Shown one piece after another: positions 4,918 through 5,856 of a stretch of DNA of 5,856 nucleotides. The DNA lies in NCBI GenBank assembly GCA_017475415.1, contig JAFVFM010000313.1, forward strand, positions 1 to 5,856, in the 5' to 3' direction. The position numbers and the translations under genes were made by a program. The stretch comes from Solobacterium sp. (GTDB lineage: Bacteria; Bacillota_I; Bacilli_A; Erysipelotrichales; Erysipelotrichaceae). Under the pieces are notes generated by a model. That model saw nothing but the letters and a program-made list of their open reading frames with translations, was not told where the DNA came from and made no database searches. Position 1 is the first letter of the stretch; the number at the start of each line of letters is the position of its first letter.

Positions 4918-5856
4918 ATGAAAGAATATGATGTGCTATGTGTTGGTATAGCGACAATGGATACAATAGTTGAAGGAGTGCATAAGGACTCTTTTATAAT
5001 GGATAGTAGTGTGATGAAGGATATACAAATGTATCCAGGTGGAGATGCTTTGAATGCTGCTATTCATTTTTCACGTTTAGGTTTATCTTGTTGTCTATGC
5101 GCTTGTATGGGAAATGATTTATATCAAGAAGTATTAAGTGATTTATTAAAAAAAGAAGGTGTTGATATACAATATTTAATGTCCAAAAATGGTGCTCATA
5201 CTTCTTCTCCTATCATCCTAGTGGATGTGGATGGAGAAAGGCATGTTTTGCGTCCTAGCAATAGTGCGAATCATTTTTTATTAGAAAGTGATATTTCTGA
5301 TGAAGCAATAAAAAGAAGTAAGCATCTTCATTTCGCTAGTGCCAATGGTTTAAAAGGATTAAAAGGGAAAGATTTAGCTAGATTGTTTAGCAGAGCCAAG
5401 GAATATGGCTTAAGTACATCCATGGATGCGACATATGATGTTAATGTAAAGGGAATAGAAGAAATAGAAGAGACACTTAACTATATGGATATATTTATTC
5501 CTAGTTTAGAAGAAGCGATTTGTTTTAGCGGGAAGAAGGAAATAGAAGAGATTGTATCTTTCTTTCATCAATATCCATTAAAAATATTTGGAATTAAGTT
5601 AGGAAAAGAAGGTTTATATATAACAGATTTTAAAGAATCCTATCATTTAGATAGTCTATATGAAGAAGAAGTAGTGGATACAACAGGAGCAGGTGATGCC
5701 TTTTATGCAGGCTTTATCGCAGCATATTTAAAGGGATATGATATAAAGAGTTCTGCTTATTTAGGCTTAGCTCAATCGGCTTCTGTATTAAGGGGTTTAG
5801 GGGCTACTAGTTTAGCCTTTTATGAACAAGACGCAAAGGAATTTATAAAAGAAAAA
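4918..5856 (+). CDS. PfkB-family carbohydrate (ribokinase-like) kinase, 3' partial
   Basis: ATP-dependent kinase of the ribokinase/PfkB fold that phosphorylates a sugar or nucleoside in the cytoplasm. The window contains 313 codons and no stop; most family members have about 300-330 residues, so little is missing. The N-terminus (DVLCVGIATMDTIV, 5-18) has the usual first strand and the conserved Asp15. The first PfkB signature is PGGDALNAA (40-48). The second is DTTGAGDAFYAGF (254-266), with the GAGD anion hole and catalytic base Asp260. PSLEEA (about residues 199-204) fits the conserved N/S-x-x-E region that binds Mg-ATP. Substrate identity cannot be read from this sequence; ribose, fructose-phosphate, deoxyketogluconate and nucleoside kinases all share these motifs. 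The start ATG follows GGAGG by 4 nt. A terminator separates it from ppaC, so common regulation with the upstream cluster is doubtful. Confidence 0.9.
   Translation, partial: MKEYDVLCVGIATMDTIVEGVHKDSFIMDSSVMKDIQMYPGGDALNAAIHFSRLGLSCCLCACMGNDLYQEVLSDLLKKEGVDIQYLMSKNGAHTSSPIILVDVDGERHVLRPSNSANHFLLESDISDEAIKRSKHLHFASANGLKGLKGKDLARLFSRAKEYGLSTSMDATYDVNVKGIEEIEETLNYMDIFIPSLEEAICFSGKKEIEEIVSFFHQYPLKIFGIKLGKEGLYITDFKESYHLDSLYEEEVVDTTGAGDAFYAGFIAAYLKGYDIKSSAYLGLAQSASVLRGLGATSLAFYEQDAKEFIKEK

Noticed and set aside
1..5856. Novel defence, mobile or biosynthetic system
   Set aside because: All genes are recognisable metabolic or housekeeping enzymes, with uniform base composition and no transposase, integrase, inverted-repeat ends or repeat array.

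Overview
This window looks like chromosomal housekeeping DNA from a low-GC Gram-positive bacterium (Bacillota). The evidence is AT-rich sequence, A/T-ending codons, strong AGGAGG-type ribosome binding sites, a family II manganese pyrophosphatase with regulatory CBS/DRTGG domains, and a dUTPase and D-Ala-D-Ala ligase of types I associate with gut Clostridia and Erysipelotrichia. The family-level placement is an impression from remembered sequences, not a search.

Layout from left to right. (1) The 3' part of a pyridoxamine-5'-phosphate-oxidase-like (NimA-type) flavoprotein gene on the + strand; its frame is open to the first base of the window. (2) A convergent D-alanine--D-alanine ligase gene (ddl) on the - strand; its terminator hairpin lies against the stop codon of gene 1. 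(3) A 149-bp divergent promoter region (1710-1858), with a near-consensus -10 for ddl on one strand and an extended -10 candidate for the rightward genes on the other. (4) A tight + strand cluster, dut - map - ppaC, with gaps of only 2 and 8 nt and ribosome binding sites built from the end of the preceding gene. (5) A strong intrinsic terminator in the 40-bp gap after ppaC. (6) A PfkB-family sugar/nucleoside kinase gene that runs off the right edge and is probably almost complete.

The three clustered enzymes are basic maintenance functions. Dut removes dUTP and releases dUMP plus pyrophosphate. Map trims N-terminal methionine from new proteins. PpaC hydrolyses pyrophosphate and probably senses adenine nucleotides through its inserted regulatory domains. 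Dut and PpaC are linked by pyrophosphate, but that link is an inference from co-location.

I see no mobile element, CRISPR array, RNA gene or novel multi-gene defence or biosynthetic system. The points worth a second look are protein variants (a Lys/Ser/Gly-rich insert and tail in Ddl, altered signature residues in the DRTGG domain, an insertion in dUTPase motif 3, an N-terminal extension on Map) and regulatory details (a hairpin that could mask the dut ribosome binding site, a very short ddl leader, and a terminator directly before the kinase gene).
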